The translations under genes and the position numbers were made by a program. This document shows positions 1-12,097 of a stretch of DNA of 64,000 bases, in pieces; positions within the stretch are counted from its first letter, which is position 1; each line of letters opens with the position of its first letter. The stretch is from positions 33,200,501-33,264,500 of the forward strand of contig CP136894.1 of assembly GCA_034359265.1 (NCBI GenBank), read 5' to 3'. Source of the DNA: Canna indica (taxonomy: Eukaryota > Streptophyta > Magnoliopsida > Zingiberales > Cannaceae). The notes under the pieces were generated by a model. The model ran no database searches and was not told the DNA's origin. It worked only from the letters and a program-made list of their open reading frames with translations.

Positions 1-1106
1 CCGAGTACATCAGAGTTTAACTCCTCACCCCAAACACTCACGACAAGGGGTATATTTCAGCGTGAGCACATCCTACAAGGCTGAGAAATTTCAGCAACTC
101 AACTTAGCACTAGGTTGAAAATCTCATAAACACAAGGCTGAAATTTATATGGAAGAAAGAATCTTCCCAAATCAACTTATCCTTGGATAATAGGGTTACC
201 CTAAGGCTGTCCTAGGTCTTCCCTACAGCACAAATCAGTGAGAGTTGTCTCTCTTCCCACAAACATCTTTAGCACTCTACTATGTGCCTAAAACTAGATT
301 TTTGAGGTCACACTTAAGACATTGAAGTCTATGTAGGGAAAATCTCATAGCAATCTTTCCCTCACCTAGGAATCATATCCTAATGACATTATGCCCAATT
401 CTCAGAACAACGGTGCTATGCTACGTTTTCACTTTCTCCAACTCGCTCAACCCAAGATATTAGAGTCAATAACCCTTACAAACTTGCTGCCCTATAACCT
501 CAGGGTTATCCTAAGGTCGCCCAACACCTCAAATCCCTCAAGGACTTGCCTTTTCTTCTGTCTCACACATAAACCAAAAGAGACATACACATGGTATACA
601 AAATATCGAGATTTCATCATCTCTATCCCCAAAATAAAATCAGTCCAAATTGGGTCATACACCCATAGGTCAACAACCATGGAGGCATATCCTCCGAAAA
701 AAATAAAGATTTTAGACCAATTTCAACCCAAAATAAGTTTTATATGAGATTCTTATCTATTCACCTTAACCTAAAGCACTCGTCTCCACCAACCCGCTTA
801 CTAACCAATTTCCGAACTAAAACCTCGTCCAGAACCAATCTGGGTCCTGCTCAACTCTAGTCGCCCATAATCATGGTTCTTAAGATTAGGGACAACCCTA
901 TCCTTGGCTATAGGTTGACCACTTTATTCTTTGAAACTTAAGGAGAAAATTCGTGCCAAAATTATCAACTGGCCCCTAGGACTCTATCAACTTAAGGAGA
1001 AAGTTCTCCCAATAATCTAAGAAAATTCGTCTACAAGGGAAATTCACCATCGACCAGCCTCTAAAGATCCCTCCTTTAGGACTCTATCAACTGGCCCCTA
1101 GGATCC
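1..1106. other. Unassigned flank, no supported gene
   Basis: No coding domain is recognisable on either strand. A 118-codon open frame at 391-747 has no motif and looks like chance. Around 970-1105 the phrases 'ctctatcaac' and 'tggcccctagga' recur in short direct repeats, which suggests repeat-derived DNA next to the LTR that starts near 1107. It may be more of an older element that the gypsy-A insertion landed in, but nothing proves this. Confidence 0.4.
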
Positions 1107-3390
1107 TATCACACCCAAAAACTCGGTATGACCGACCAGGGTACGCCACGTACCCCGAAGCTTAACCCAAACAAACCACAGATAAAAATACACTAAACCT
1201 GAACATTTATAGACCATTTCAAAAATGAGAAAAGACATTTATAATAAATCCCGAATCACCAACTTAAATTAATGTTCAAATGTTCAAATGTTCAAATTTA
1301 CTTTCAAAGATAAAAGTCACTAATCAAATGACACCTCAAATAAAAAGAATGCAGAAATAAATGAACCCGAGTTCACATGACTTAATCGACTCTAAAAGAA
1401 ACACAACTAGACTCAGGTATTCTTCTGACTACGATATGTCCCGAGACCCGCTGCGCTGCCGCCACCATCCGCGCTACTGCAATATGGTACCTCTCGGATC
1501 TCACTCAGGTGCTGAAAAACAACATCATAAAGATGGTAAGTCCAACTAGGACTTAGTGAGCAGATCAGTCCTCAATCAACCATAATCAACATCAATAAAA
1601 CCAACATATAAGCAGGCATATAATGATAAGCATAACTCATAGGAATGAATACCAATATGCATATATACTGTCCTGTTCATAATATAACAACCATCAACAG
1701 ATATATAACCAAGTAATAAATGGAAGTCCAATGCATCAACACAATCACATAAATGTCAACCTGGACCCGTCGGTCCCACATAGCCACATAGGCTAGGTAG
1801 ACGATGTGGCCTTCAAGCTACCACCCAGTTCAGTGTCGTCTCTTTCAGGCATGCCCTCCCCTCACCGACACGGGCTCTTCCGATCCGTCTCTTTGGGGCA
1901 TACCTTCCCCGCACCGGTCGGGATTCTGGACCTTCTATTTGGGGTATGATCTCCCCTCATCGGATGAAACTTACGGAATAATGCCAACACCATCTCTTTG
2001 GGGCATACCCTCCCCTCACCGGTGAGGCTTTTGGGATCATGAACAAATCACATCACACACACATAAAAGCATATATAAAGAGAATAACACATCCACATCA
2101 CAGGTATATCAGAGATATGCTAAGGACATACCTCAGCCCTCCATATCCTCATGCCATACATCACATCTCACATGTCTATAAATAATGGTGCTCATGCCTC
2201 ATATTTATTAAACATAACAAACACAAGCCATTTATATAAATGCATCATATTCGAGCATCATATGAAATATGCCAAATGAACTAAGTATGTTCTAACCCGC
2301 ATGTCATCACAAGTACCCGACATAAGCACGTGTCAATGCAATAGCACATGCATGTAAGCAATTAAAGTATTAAACATGAATAACCTTAAACAAGGTGTTA
2401 CAACATAGCGAGCCTATACGATAGTAAATCAACCCTTGTGACCCTTAGCCGCATACCCTAGGGCCAGCCTACCCCCATACCCGAATGCTCTAGAGGCAAG
2501 GGGGGTTCGGCACCTTAGGTTCTCCATAGGTCATCTCAACCAAGTGTTATCTTAAGGTTCCTACGTCTCTAGGTGTCCCTACGTCCTTGCTTTCCTAATT
2601 GTAGGTCTCTAAACTTATACAAAATCTAATAACATATGAGAATTTCCTTAAAGTGTAGTCCCTATGTGTAGACTTATCAATATCATCTATACAATTTATT
2701 AAGAGCCGACCATCCCTTGGGGTTCCTAAAGAACCTCTTAGGAGGGGGTGGCACACCGCTAAACACCATATTTTCTCTTCTACCAAGAACCAAGAAACCA
2801 AGAAACACCATACGAGAAAAATCATCAAAAATTCGAGAAAAACCCCTCTCAAAGTGGCGGCGGCATGATGAAGAAAATCGGGAAAGAGGGCTTAATCCAC
2901 TCACCTTTTTGGAGAAAACAAAAAAGAATAAGAAGCTAGGGACGTTCCTACAATGAACGCTGACAAACTCGCGAATTCCGGCCTTCAGATTGCTCCCTCC
3001 CTCTCAGCATCGCCCCTATTTCTCTCCTCTTATCTCGGGTGGCGTGCAACTAAACCCCAGGTTGCATGCCCCAGGTGCATTTTTATGGGGTCTGGTCAGC
3101 CCCCAATGACCAAAATACTCATATCTAAGTGAATCGATTTATAAAATCTATATCTAACTCTTTCTAACTTCGATTCGAGTTCTGATTGAACAGCTAAACT
3201 CGACTCGAGGTCCTCTATCATCCTAGCATTCTAAATCACACAATTATTGTAAATAAAATTTTCCTAAATTTTTATACATTAATTGCTTACCCGAAATTAA
3301 TCCTAAAGCTCTTCGCCAGCCCGCACTAATTCGAGCATACGATCCCCTGCTGAAGGACAAAATATGATTATTAAATTATTGGTCATAACA
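1107..3390 (-). repeat. Gypsy-A LTR (3' LTR, about 2.28 kb)
   Basis: On the plus strand it begins 'tatcacacccaaaa', a worn version of the 'tgtcacgcccc' boundary seen at 8910, 54306 and 61612. It ends 'cataaca' just before a purine-rich minus-strand tract at 3391-3420, the expected polypurine tract position. The 2.3-kb length matches the other gypsy LTRs here (2290 and 2356 bp). A donor-like site (GTGAGT read on minus, 2899-2904) and an acceptor-like site (AG at 1512-1513) sit where they do in the other copies. A 7-bp hairpin lies at 1537-1555. Confidence 0.75.
1839..2030. repeat. Short tandem repeat inside the gypsy-A LTR
   Basis: The phrase 'tctttggggcatacc' followed by 'tcccctcaccgg' recurs in four imperfect copies near 1839, 1889, 1937 and 1994, spaced about 50-60 bp. 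It gives a small open frame at 1804-2025 that is only the translated repeat. Confidence 0.7.
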
Positions 3391-3446
3391 ATCCTCGCTT
3401 CTTAGAGAAAATTCCGCCTCGAATTTTGAGTTGGAGAAAAAGAAAC

Positions 3447-6400
3447 TCACCTCAGCATCATAGATAGCATGGGTACGTGAAAAACAAGATGCACTCGGTC
3501 CATGCTAGGTGGTAGAGCCAACTCATAAGCAACCGCTCCTCTGCGCTGCAATATAGGGAAGAGCCCGATAAATCTGGGGCTCAATCTCTCTTTCTTTCCG
3601 AAGCGCGCAATCCCCTTCATAGGGGACACATTCAGGAAGACTAAATCCCCTTCCTGAAACTCTATATCTCAGGCATTCCTATCTGCATACATCTTCTGAC
3701 GACTCTGAGCTACCAAAAACCGCTCCTTGATTAATTTCACTTTCTCAACAACTTCATGAACCAAATCCAGCCCCAACATTTGGGACTCGCCAGCCTCAAA
3801 CCATCCTATGGGCGACCTACATATGCACCGATACAAAGCCTCGAATGGTGCCATGCCAATACTGCTTTTGTAGCTGTTATTATAGGCGAACTCCACCAGA
3901 GGTAAATGTCTCTCCCACTCGTCCTCCAGGTAGTACGCACGCCCTCAGCATGTCCTCAAGGGTCTGAATGATCCTCTCAGACTGCCCGTTTGTCTGAGGA
4001 TGAAAAGTGGTACTGGACTGCACCTCCGTACCCAGAGCCTTCTGAAATGATTGCCAGAACTGAGTGGTGAACTGAGTGCCCCGATCAAATATAATCATCA
4101 CCGGTACCCTATGATATGCAACGATCCATTCCAGGAATAACCGCGCGTACTGCTGGGCAGAGAAAGTGGTCTTCACTGGAATGAAATGCGTTGATTTGGT
4201 CAGGCGATTCACCACTACCTAGATAGAGTCATTTTCTTTCCCTGACCTTGGTAAACCTGTAACAAAGTCCATAGAAGTTTTCTCCCATTTTCATTCTAGC
4301 ACCTCAAGGTTCTGCAACAACCCTACAGGTCTCAAGTGTTCGGCCTTTACATACTGGGAGACCAAACATTTAGACATGAACTCTGCCACTTCCTGTTTCA
4401 TTCCCTTCCACCAGCAATGCTGCCTTAGATTTCGGTACATTTTTGTGGCCCTCGGATGCATAGGGTAAGTGGAACGGTGGGGCACCTCTAGAACCTACCT
4501 ATGGACCACTGCCATATCTGGTACTACAATTCTGTCCCTGAACCTCAAGACACCCTCCGAATTAAGTTTGTACCCATTATCACTATCCCCCTTCTTGACA
4601 AGATCCTCGGTCAGTGAGAAAAAGGAGTCCTCTGCCTTCGCTGCTCGCAACATGTCCACCAATGTGGATTGCACCCAGAAGTGCGCCACCAAGGTTTCGG
4701 AGTCTGACACAAATAGAACTGCTCTGTCATCCAAACACACGGCAAGCTATCACGCCAAAGGCCTCCTCCCTACAGTCATATGAGCCAAGCTGCTCATCGA
4801 TTTCCTACTTAGAGCATCTGCCACTACATTTGCCTTTCCGGGATGATAATGAATAGTGCAGCCATAGTCCTTTAGTAGCTCAAGGCACTGGAGACTCTTC
4901 TGATCCGTGAAAATTTCACATGCCTCCCCATACAAGTAATGGCGCCACAACTTCAGGGCAAAGACTATGGCCGTCAGCTCCAAATCATGAGTCGGGTAGT
5001 TATTCTCATGAATTTCTAGTTGCCTGGATGCTTATGCAATCACCCTATCGTGCTGCATTAGTACGCACCCCAATCCATCTCCAAAAGCATCACAATACAC
5101 TACAAATCCATCCGACCCCAACGGTAACACCAATACTAGGGCGGTGGTCATCCCAGATATATTTTACTTTATTTTGAGTCAATCGCGTGAGCAGCGTGGC
5201 AATCTTGGAAAATTATCCACAAACTTTTTCTAGTAACCGGCCAACCCCAAGAAGTTGCGCATCTTAATCACACTAGTCGGCCTCTCCCAGTTCTGAACTA
5301 CCTCAATCTTTGCAGGGTCAACTTTTACTCCATCTCGAGATACTATATGTCCTAGGAATCCCACACTGGTGAACCAGAACTCACATTTTGAAAACTTTGC
5401 AAATAGCTGGTGTTGCCAAAGGGTGTCTAGAGCTACCCTCAAGTGCTCTCTGTGCTCAGCCTCGCTTCTAAACTAGACCAGAATATCTTTAATGAACACT
5501 ATAACAAGTCTATCCAGAAACTCTTTGAACACATGGTTCATCGGCTTCATGAAGGCTGTCGGGGCGTTCGTTAGTCCAAAGGACATGACCAGGAACTCAT
5601 AAGGTCTATACTGCATCCTGAAGGTAGTTTTCTGAATATCCTGATCCCGAATCCTCAACTGATGGTACCCTAACCTTAGATCGATTTTTGAGAACCACTG
5701 AGCCCCCTGCAACTAATCAAATAAATCATCTATCATGGGAAGTAGGTAATGGTTCTTGATCGTCACTTTATTGAGCTACCGATAGTATATACACATCTGC
5801 ATGGATCCATCCTTCTTTTTAACAAACAACACTAGCGCCCCCGAGGGTGAAACACTTGAGCGAATGAACCCAAAGTCCAACACCTCCTATAGTTGTGCCT
5901 TAAGCTCTCTCAACTCTGCGGGTACCATTCGCTATGGGGGTATTGATATAGGTTTCACCCCCGACTGCAACTCGACGCAAAATTCAGTCTCCTGCACCGG
6001 TGGTACTCCTAACAACTCCTCAGAAAATACATCAGGGATGTCCATGACTACTAGGGTACCCTCTATGCTATTGGCCGAGCCCTCGCCAAAAACATCTACA
6101 AAAACAAAAGCCAGTAAAGTCTGACAATCGCCCACCATCACCTTACGGGCCTAGAGAGTGGAGATCACTCTGATAGAGTCTCCTCTCCCATCGTCTCGAA
6201 AGGTAAAGGGTGGTATTCCTGGCTTGCAAAATGTGACCACCTTTGTCTTGCAATTAAGTGACGGATAAAGGGTTGATAGCCAATCGATGCCTAGAATCAC
6301 ATCCAACTCAAGGGTTGGTAGTAGTATCAACTTCGCTTTCAGATCATGCCCACCTATGGAGATTTCACAGTCCCTAAAGACCATCTTAGCAATAACAGTG

Positions 6401-6531
6401 CCGCCTGTAGGTGTAGACACCACTAAAGGTTCAACAAGCCAACTTTTGTCCTCGGTGTAATGAACCAGTCTGCCAATCTGGACCCTAAGGCCCTCCACGA
6501 ACAGCCTCACCCAGTCAGCCTCGGTCACCAC
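3447..6531 (-). pseudogene. Gypsy-A pol remnant (PR-RT-RNase H-INT)
   Basis: Blocks in minus order: protease remnant 6531-6151 (motif LPTLELDVILGIDWL); link to RT 6141-5932; RT 5930-5473 with [13 protein letters not shown]; thumb/connection 5442-5230; RNase H 4983-4750 ([18 protein letters not shown]); integrase zinc region 4485-4291; integrase core 4215-3880 ([12 protein letters not shown], then QTNGQSERIIQTLEDML); integrase tail 3896-3447. The RT catalytic motif that reads VFIDDILV in gypsy-B, -C and -D reads VFIKDILV here (5484-5495). The second cysteine of the integrase CLVC motif is serine. Stops include TAG for ancestral CAG at 5887-5889, 5776-5778 and 5713-5715. The frame ends at 3447 about 55 bp before the LTR, so no chromodomain is present. 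It would have made the enzymes for reverse transcription and integration; it cannot now. Confidence 0.9.
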
Positions 6532-6534
6532 CAG

Positions 6535-6640
6535 AGAGGAGTGGTAGCAAGACAGCCATGTGAACTCGATCTCATACTCTTACATAGTCATGCTGCCCGT
6601 CTAGTTAAGCTGATCGAACTCCCTTGTCCGCCTCTCTAGT
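6535..6640 (-). pseudogene. Gypsy-A gag scrap
   Basis: The minus strand encodes a stretch that aligns by eye with gypsy-D Gag around 60740-60790 (MTxxNYEMEFTRLSRYHP in gypsy-D; here a diverged MTM-stop-EYE start). The sequence is cut by the CACTA-1 junction just to the right. Between this scrap and the protease remnant the Gag C-terminus and zinc knuckle are missing: at 6531-6430 the Gag phrase QIGRLVHYTEDKS runs straight into protease-side sequence VVSTPTGG. Confidence 0.65.
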
Positions 6641-6665
6641 TAAGTTGCCCGTCTAGTTAAGCTGA
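6594..6665. repeat. 52-bp-spaced direct repeat at the gypsy-A/CACTA-1 junction
   Basis: The 20-mer 'tgcccgtctagttaagctga' occurs at 6594-6613 and again at 6646-6665. The first copy lies in gypsy-A gag sequence. The second abuts the start of recognisable CACTA intron sequence, so the repeat marks the junction. It looks like a filler duplication from end-joining rather than a 3-bp CACTA target duplication. Confidence 0.6.
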
Positions 6666-6719
6666 ATTATGAATTATGAATGATATATAATTCATTATAT
6701 CATAATATAATATTGTACT

Positions 6720-7755
6720 TTAGTTTTGATGTGTAGGTATATGCATGGGGCCTGGCCCACTTGGTCTCACGTGCCCCTTGAGCATGTGGACATGCTCTGG
6801 CGCGAGTTTGAGGTACATATTTAAATTTTTATATACATGTATTTAAATTTTTTTAATTAGCTTGATTATTATTGGTAATGATATTATTATTTTGTAGTCT
6901 CACTATACATGGCCAGAGGAGCATAGGCCATTCATTTACAATGTGTGGGAGGCAATTTCTAGGTAGAGGTACAACTGCCAACTGGGGCAGGACGGGCACA
7001 GGTGATGGCCCGAGCTGGGGCCACAAACATAGCAGAGACTTGGGGATACGACTCTGATTTGGGTTACTCAAGATATTTGGGATCAGCTCGTGTCGATATG
7101 ATCGATCAAGCCGTGGTAGGAAGTATCTAGGACTGCGGCTAGAAACTGCATGTCAGGAGGAGGAGCGCGTCACACTGGCGGCTCTGTTTCATTTGTCGTG
7201 CACGCAAGACTTATGGTAAGTATTATACCTTATTTTGAATTATATATTTTATTTGTTACTCTGTGTACTAATTAATATATTTATTATATAGACGACGATG
7301 ATGGATGACAGGACTATCCAGCGATCGTCCTCAATGGAGGTGTTTGAGCGGACTCACCGTAGAGGACATGGGCCAGGGGAGTACATCGACACCCGCGCTG
7401 CAATAATTATGGTAAGTATATTTATTTCAATTATGCATTATTTATTTATAATTTAAGATGGTGACGCAATGCGGGGACACCCCTGAGGACTTTGACGCTA
7501 GAGCGTGGGTCGAGGCTGCAGGTGGCTGGGATCACGGTCGCATCTATGGCTTTGCTAATAGTGGCCATGCGCGAGCCGTGCTCAGGCCACTTGGGGCACC
7601 GACCCCTCCAGCAGTTGGTGACCGACCCTCCACCTCCAGGATTAATGATCAGAATAGGAGGATATCGACACTAGAGGAGACGATCGCACGACAGAGTGAG
7701 ATAATGGCTCATCAAAGTCAGATGATGGCTGAGATGCATGCCATGCTGAGATAGA
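6720..7755 (+). pseudogene. CACTA-1 second gene (plant transposase Ptta/En/Spm type), four exon remnants
   Basis: Exon-like blocks, all with matching splice sites: about 6739-6813 (TWSHVPLEHVDMLWREFE, donor gtacat); 6898-7215 (acceptor tttgtag; HYTWPEEHRPFIYNVWEA, then NCMSGGGARHTGGSVSF; donor gtaagt); 7292-7411 (acceptor tatatag; RSSSMEVFERTHRRGHG; donor gtaagt); 7458-7755 (acceptor atttaag; AWVEAAGGWDHGRIYGFANS and a C-terminal Gln/Met-rich coil, stop at 7753-7755). The phrases GAWPTWSHVP, GGSVSF, EVFERTH and GWDHGRIYGF are typical of the En/Spm-associated Transposase_24-like family in plant CACTA elements. It probably helped bind element ends; this is inferred from family knowledge. At least one in-frame stop and the lost 5' end make it non-functional. 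Confidence 0.75.
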
Positions 7756-8119
7756 TGATAGGTCAAGCACTCCAAACCCCGCCGTATGATCCCGACCTTC
7801 CTTCACCATCGTAGTGAGCTTTTATTATTTTATGACTTGATTGACTTGGATATTGACTTGTTATATATACTTGTTATTTGGATATTTTAGAGTTACTTAT
7901 TTCGTAACTTGATATATTGATTTGTATCGTGTTGATACAAAAGTTTTGATTTCTTATATTTTTTATATGATTGTGGATAATTATAATTATAAGTATAATT
8001 ATTTTTATGTATATCTGGGTGTATAGGTGATGTGTGTGTGAATGTATGTTTATGAATGAATGTGTTTATGGGTGTGTGAGTAATGTATCAGGTTATAAAT
8101 GTATCAATGGAAATTTTTA

Positions 8120-8625
8120 ATTTTGAAATTTCTCAGTTACAAGTTAACATCATCAGCAACGGCCTTTCCACGGTCATCCGTATCAAAGTCGTTGCTGAAA
8201 GTGTATCGTAATTCCTGGGCCGCAAACTCAAAGTCGTTGCTAATGAACTACAACAACGGCTTAGCAATAGCCTTTCAACAAAGGCTTTGCAACGGCTAGC
8301 GGGCCATTTCTGATGGCAACATTCGTAATAGTCAACACATCATTACAGAACCGTTGTTGATAAAAGTAGCAGCAACAGCAACGCCTCGTTGCTGAGGCGT
8401 GGATGACAAGGTATCAACAACGGATGTGGCCCATTGCGGAATCGTTCCTAATAACGTATCAGCAATGGCGCGAGCGACCGTTGCAGATCCGTTGTTAAGT
8501 TATCATGTATGCGATCTTCTACAACGACTGTGTTGCAAAGGGTGCGGGCGTTGCTGATGGTCTTTAGCAATGACATAGCAACGAATCCAGCCATTGCTGA
8601 TGCTGGATATTCCAGTATTGTAGGC
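8120..8625. repeat. CACTA-1 3' subterminal repeat region
   Basis: About a dozen copies, in both orientations, of a 10-bp motif close to CGTTGCTGAT / ATCAGCAACG, for example near 8147, 8190, 8232, 8345, 8380, 8545 and 8590. Clusters like this are the transposase binding sites at CACTA ends. A second, homologous cluster begins the same way ('ctcagttaca...') at 43378-44308. Confidence 0.75.
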
Positions 8626-8909
8626 CCTTACCTCGGCCTCAGCCTCATCAACCTATGGGATTACTCCCACTACCAATCATCCAAGTGTTGTTGTTTAGCT
8701 CCATTCAATATAAAAGAACAATCATATAAATTTAAATATTAAAATTTGCAAATATTTAATACCATACATACCGCAGTTTGTGCGCCAACTCAGTCGCCCG
8801 ATCTCGTGACTAGGACACACTGTATACTAACACGTACGCTAGCAATGCCCATACAGTACCCTATGCCCTATAGTCGTTGTCAGGACCTAACCATGTTATG
8901 ATGCCACTT
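8626..8909 (-). mobile_element. Gypsy 5' leader fragment next to the LTR at 8910
   Basis: Positions 8770-8909 match, by eye, the leader of gypsy-D at 61460-61611: both contain 'gtgcgc...actcagtcg', 'agatctcgt', 'acgctagca', and 'aggacctaacc' before the LTR boundary. On the minus strand this is the start of the internal region just downstream of a 5' LTR. Nothing codes here. It may be the 5' part of gypsy-A with some 0.5 kb of gag deleted. Confidence 0.6.
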
Positions 8910-11471
8910 TGTCACGCCCCAAAATCCAAGGTCACGTTACCGCCTAGAGTACACGTCCGTACTCTCAAGCCTACCCAAACCATGCATACCAATGTAGAAA
9001 TAAAAATGACAACCATACATTTACCAAAAGAGTATAATTAAGAGACAACTCCAAACCAAATCTGAGACATCCAAATGAACATGTTTAAGGTTCTACAACC
9101 ATAATGAAATATAAAAAGAAATGTGACACAACATCTAAGACTCGACTACGACTGACTCGTTTAGAGACTTGCACGTGAGCTCGCCACCCCAGCTCCGTCA
9201 CGTAGGTACATCACTACCTCTACTGATCAGGAGCTGTAATAAAACACAAGACAACAAGTGTGAGTTCACAAAGAACTCAATGAGTGACTCATTCCCAGCC
9301 CTCTCTAAGTCATTAATCTAGATCATGCCATAATCTACATAAATCCAATTATCATGTATATGTCCATAATGAACCAGATAAATATATATTCATGAAATCC
9401 ATATGAGATTTTATTCATACTACCATAATTTGATATTTCAAATAACACGCATCCAAATAATTCAAGAGATAAGAAAACCTAAATCATTATAATAATCTAG
9501 TGCAGTTGCACCCAATTCATCCATGTACAAACAAGAGCATGCATAAGCATAAGAATAGGGGTCGATTATTAGGTCATGCCTACCGAGTCCCCACCCATAG
9601 TCCCCTAAGCCAGGATGGTCCTCTAGCCTCAGGCAATCCTAGTGGTTGGCAAAAAAACCCTTCCACCAATGCCACTCCGGGTCTCCCATCAGCGTGGCTC
9701 ACTAACGCATTTCCCAACCTATAAACCACCAGCTAATTAGGCTGGCCGTGCATCCAGTCTCAAATACACCCTCAATCACATCCATATTATGGAAAAATAA
9801 TAACAACATAAATAAATAAGTGTCTTAGTGTAGACAAGTTTACTTGGACTGTTATAGTCCTTGTCGACAAACTTCGGTATGCACACATGCATGCCTAAAC
9901 CGGCCCTACCTCGGGCTCTAGACTTTTTGCAATATAGGTGTACTCAAAATATAATGAGAGTTAATCACAATAGAAATAAAGTTCTCATGCTGAAATATAA
10001 GTTTAACATGTAATTGCAGTTTGTCATCCAGAAGCTCGAAATATAGATCATGCCTAAAACTGAAATTAATTGAGAACTAATATGAAATAAGTCTTTAATA
10101 ATTCACATAATACCATACTGAAATAAATACTAAATTCTAAAGTTTTCAAGCTCAATCAAGAATTAAAATATCATACGAGATATCCATGAAACCAGAATCC
10201 AAAAATTGTAAGGGTCGGCCTATATTCCCATGATGTGCCTCTACCCTTAAACTATGGTTTCAACACCATTAATTCCTCCATTACCTACCATTTTTATAGA
10301 TTTAAATTCTACCTTGTCGTACACACCAAGACAAGCAAACCGAGGATTTCTCTTAATCCGATAAACCAATTTCTAGGGTCGGCCCTAAGGTGTAGGGTTG
10401 GCTCTACCCCTTAGTATACACCCACCATCTCGTTCATTGAAATTTAGGAAGGTCAGTCCTTTAATATTTCAAGGAAATTCAGAATTAAAATATCCTCTTA
10501 TCCCAAACTAAGATTTCCAAGAAAAATTCTTTTCCTTAATTTCCTTAGTTGGCCGAACCTTGTTTACCCTATTCCTCCATTTCTTTTTCAATGAATCTAT
10601 CCATAAACAAGTCCTAAAACTCATGTAAATTTAGAATTATAAATTTTCATTAAACTAACAACAAAATCTCGGATTTCCAATCAAGATGTCCCCCTATAAG
10701 GATTTGGCTAGCCCTATGGATTTGGGGACAACCCTAGGGTTGTCGTATCTTGAACACTACAAGGATGCCCACCATCATCGCCATTCATACCAAGCAAGAT
10801 GAAATTCCTCTACGATTCATATTGAACAATTATCTAAAAATATAAGAAATTCGGAATTAAAATTCACCCAAGCCAACACATGATTTAAATGAAAATCCAT
10901 CTTCCTATACCTTATTTGGCCGGCACTAAGGACCTAGGGTTCCCTCTAGGGGCTGCCGCACCCTTTCCTCTCCTCAAGAATCCCAATCTCCATCAATAAA
11001 CAACACACATGCATTCAATCAAGGAAGAAGTCCAAGCAATCAAATAAATTTCAGATTTTACCTACATGAAAGGGGGCGGCTACAAGGGAGAAGGAAGGTC
11101 CTAAAACTAGGGATCAAGACCACTCACTTTGGAGAAGAAGACAATGAGGAAGAAGATCTCGTGCGTCCTTGCGCCGACGATCTCTAGCGGCGACTAATTC
11201 AGCCACAACAAGCTACCACCCTCCACCTTCTCCACTCGCCCAAGACGTCAACCTTGGGATGTGTACGGCTCTCTCAAGAGCCATACAATCCCAGGTTTAT
11301 ATTTTTTTATTTTTTTTTATTTTTTTTGAAATTACCTTCTTGCCCCCAACTTAAGTTAAATATATTTAACTTTGTCTAGACTTATCCGATTTGAGTTCCG
11401 ATTGAACCCCCAGACTCGACTCAAGTCCAATTCGTATCCAAGGACCATTCCAACTTAAGTAATAAAGTTTA
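8910..11471 (-). repeat. Gypsy LTR, first part (continues at 16893-17017)
   Basis: Begins 'tgtcacgccccaaaat' at 8910, the same boundary as the other gypsy LTRs. It carries the conserved minus-strand features: acceptor-like AG at 9234-9235, hairpin stem TGAGTTC/GAACTCA at 9261-9279, and donor-like GTGAGT at 11122-11127. It is split at 11471 by the Mutator-like element. The short remainder ends 'gggtattaca' at 17017, matching the 56661 boundary. Without the insert the LTR is about 2.7 kb. No clear 5-bp target duplication is visible. Confidence 0.75.
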
Positions 11472-11665
11472 GGGAAATTAGACTAAAAATTCACAAGGTT
11501 TGTAGAAATTTTACGTTCTACCCAGGATTTCAAAATTCGCCTATAATGCACAACGTTTACATCCGTTTATACCATCTACCAAATCGTCAAGCGCTGTCTC
11601 AACTTAGCTGACGTGGAGTAAACGGTGCATGCGTGGCTTGACGGCTGCATACGTGGCCTGCCACG
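11472..11665. repeat. MULE left terminal inverted repeat
   Basis: Pairs with 16700-16892 in reverse complement over about 190 bp with a modest number of mismatches. It starts near 'gggaaattagactaaaa'; the other end reads 'gtaaaattagactaaaa' when reversed. Long TIRs are typical of Mutator-like elements. Confidence 0.8.
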
Positions 11666-12097
11666 TACATCTAAACATGAAACGAAGCTTTTTTTAGTTA
11701 ACTTTTAAACACTTACCATTTTACCATTTTACCCTAAACTTGAAAATGATTGGTGCGGGCGATTAGGGCAAGAGAATAGGGTAGGCGATTAGGGTTGTTC
11801 TCAAGGCCATCTCTGGGCGGGCGAGCGTGGTGGCGACCTATCGGCATTGGTGATTGAAGATTCTATGGTCCCCTCTTTTCTCTTAGCGCATGTGAGTACA
11901 GTAGTTCTTTAGTTGTTTATTTTATCGAAAAATTCAATATTAACCATTAAATTGTTGTATTATACCACTTGTTGTTCTTTAGTTATTTAATTTTAGCAGA
12001 TATATTGTCTATATGTTGTCTCTCTGTCTGTTTGCAATGTAGGACAAATTAGTTGTTAAATACATCTATGTAGGTATACTGTATGTTTGTTTATTGA

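Larger units (their letters stand above)
1107..6640 (-). mobile_element. Gypsy-A: decayed Ty3/gypsy chromovirus-type retrotransposon, minus strand
   Basis: This is an LTR followed on its right by the minus-strand order integrase, RNase H, reverse transcriptase, protease remnant and gag remnant. Reading the minus strand, that is gag-PR-RT-RH-INT, the Ty3/gypsy order. Sequence similarity to the three other gypsy polyproteins here places it in the same chromovirus (Tekay/Del-like) group. It is interrupted on the right by CACTA-1 near 6640-6666. More gypsy leader sequence and a related LTR follow at 8618-17017 and could be its 5' end, but the two LTRs are so diverged by eye that they may come from two elements. 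The element is dead: many stops, internal deletions and a changed RT active site. Confidence 0.85.
6666..8625 (+). mobile_element. CACTA-1: 5'-truncated CACTA (En/Spm) element
   Basis: It carries the second-gene exons of a plant CACTA element (6720-7755) and a 3' subterminal region packed with short inverted CGTTGCTGA-type motifs (8140-8617). It ends near 8617-8625 at 'tattccagtattgtag', a worn form of the terminus seen intact at 25296-25307 ('tttctagtagtg'). The 5' end, TNP2 gene and left terminus are absent. The same exon set is found at 33540-34180 and 39430-40660, so it is one family present three times here. Confidence 0.75.

Noticed and set aside
391..747. 118-codon open frame in the left flank
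   Set aside because: No motif, no splice context, and composition like chance translation of repeat DNA.
7458..7754. Open 98-codon frame considered as a host gene
   Set aside because: It is the last exon of the CACTA second gene, found again at 33780-34180 and 40279-40650.
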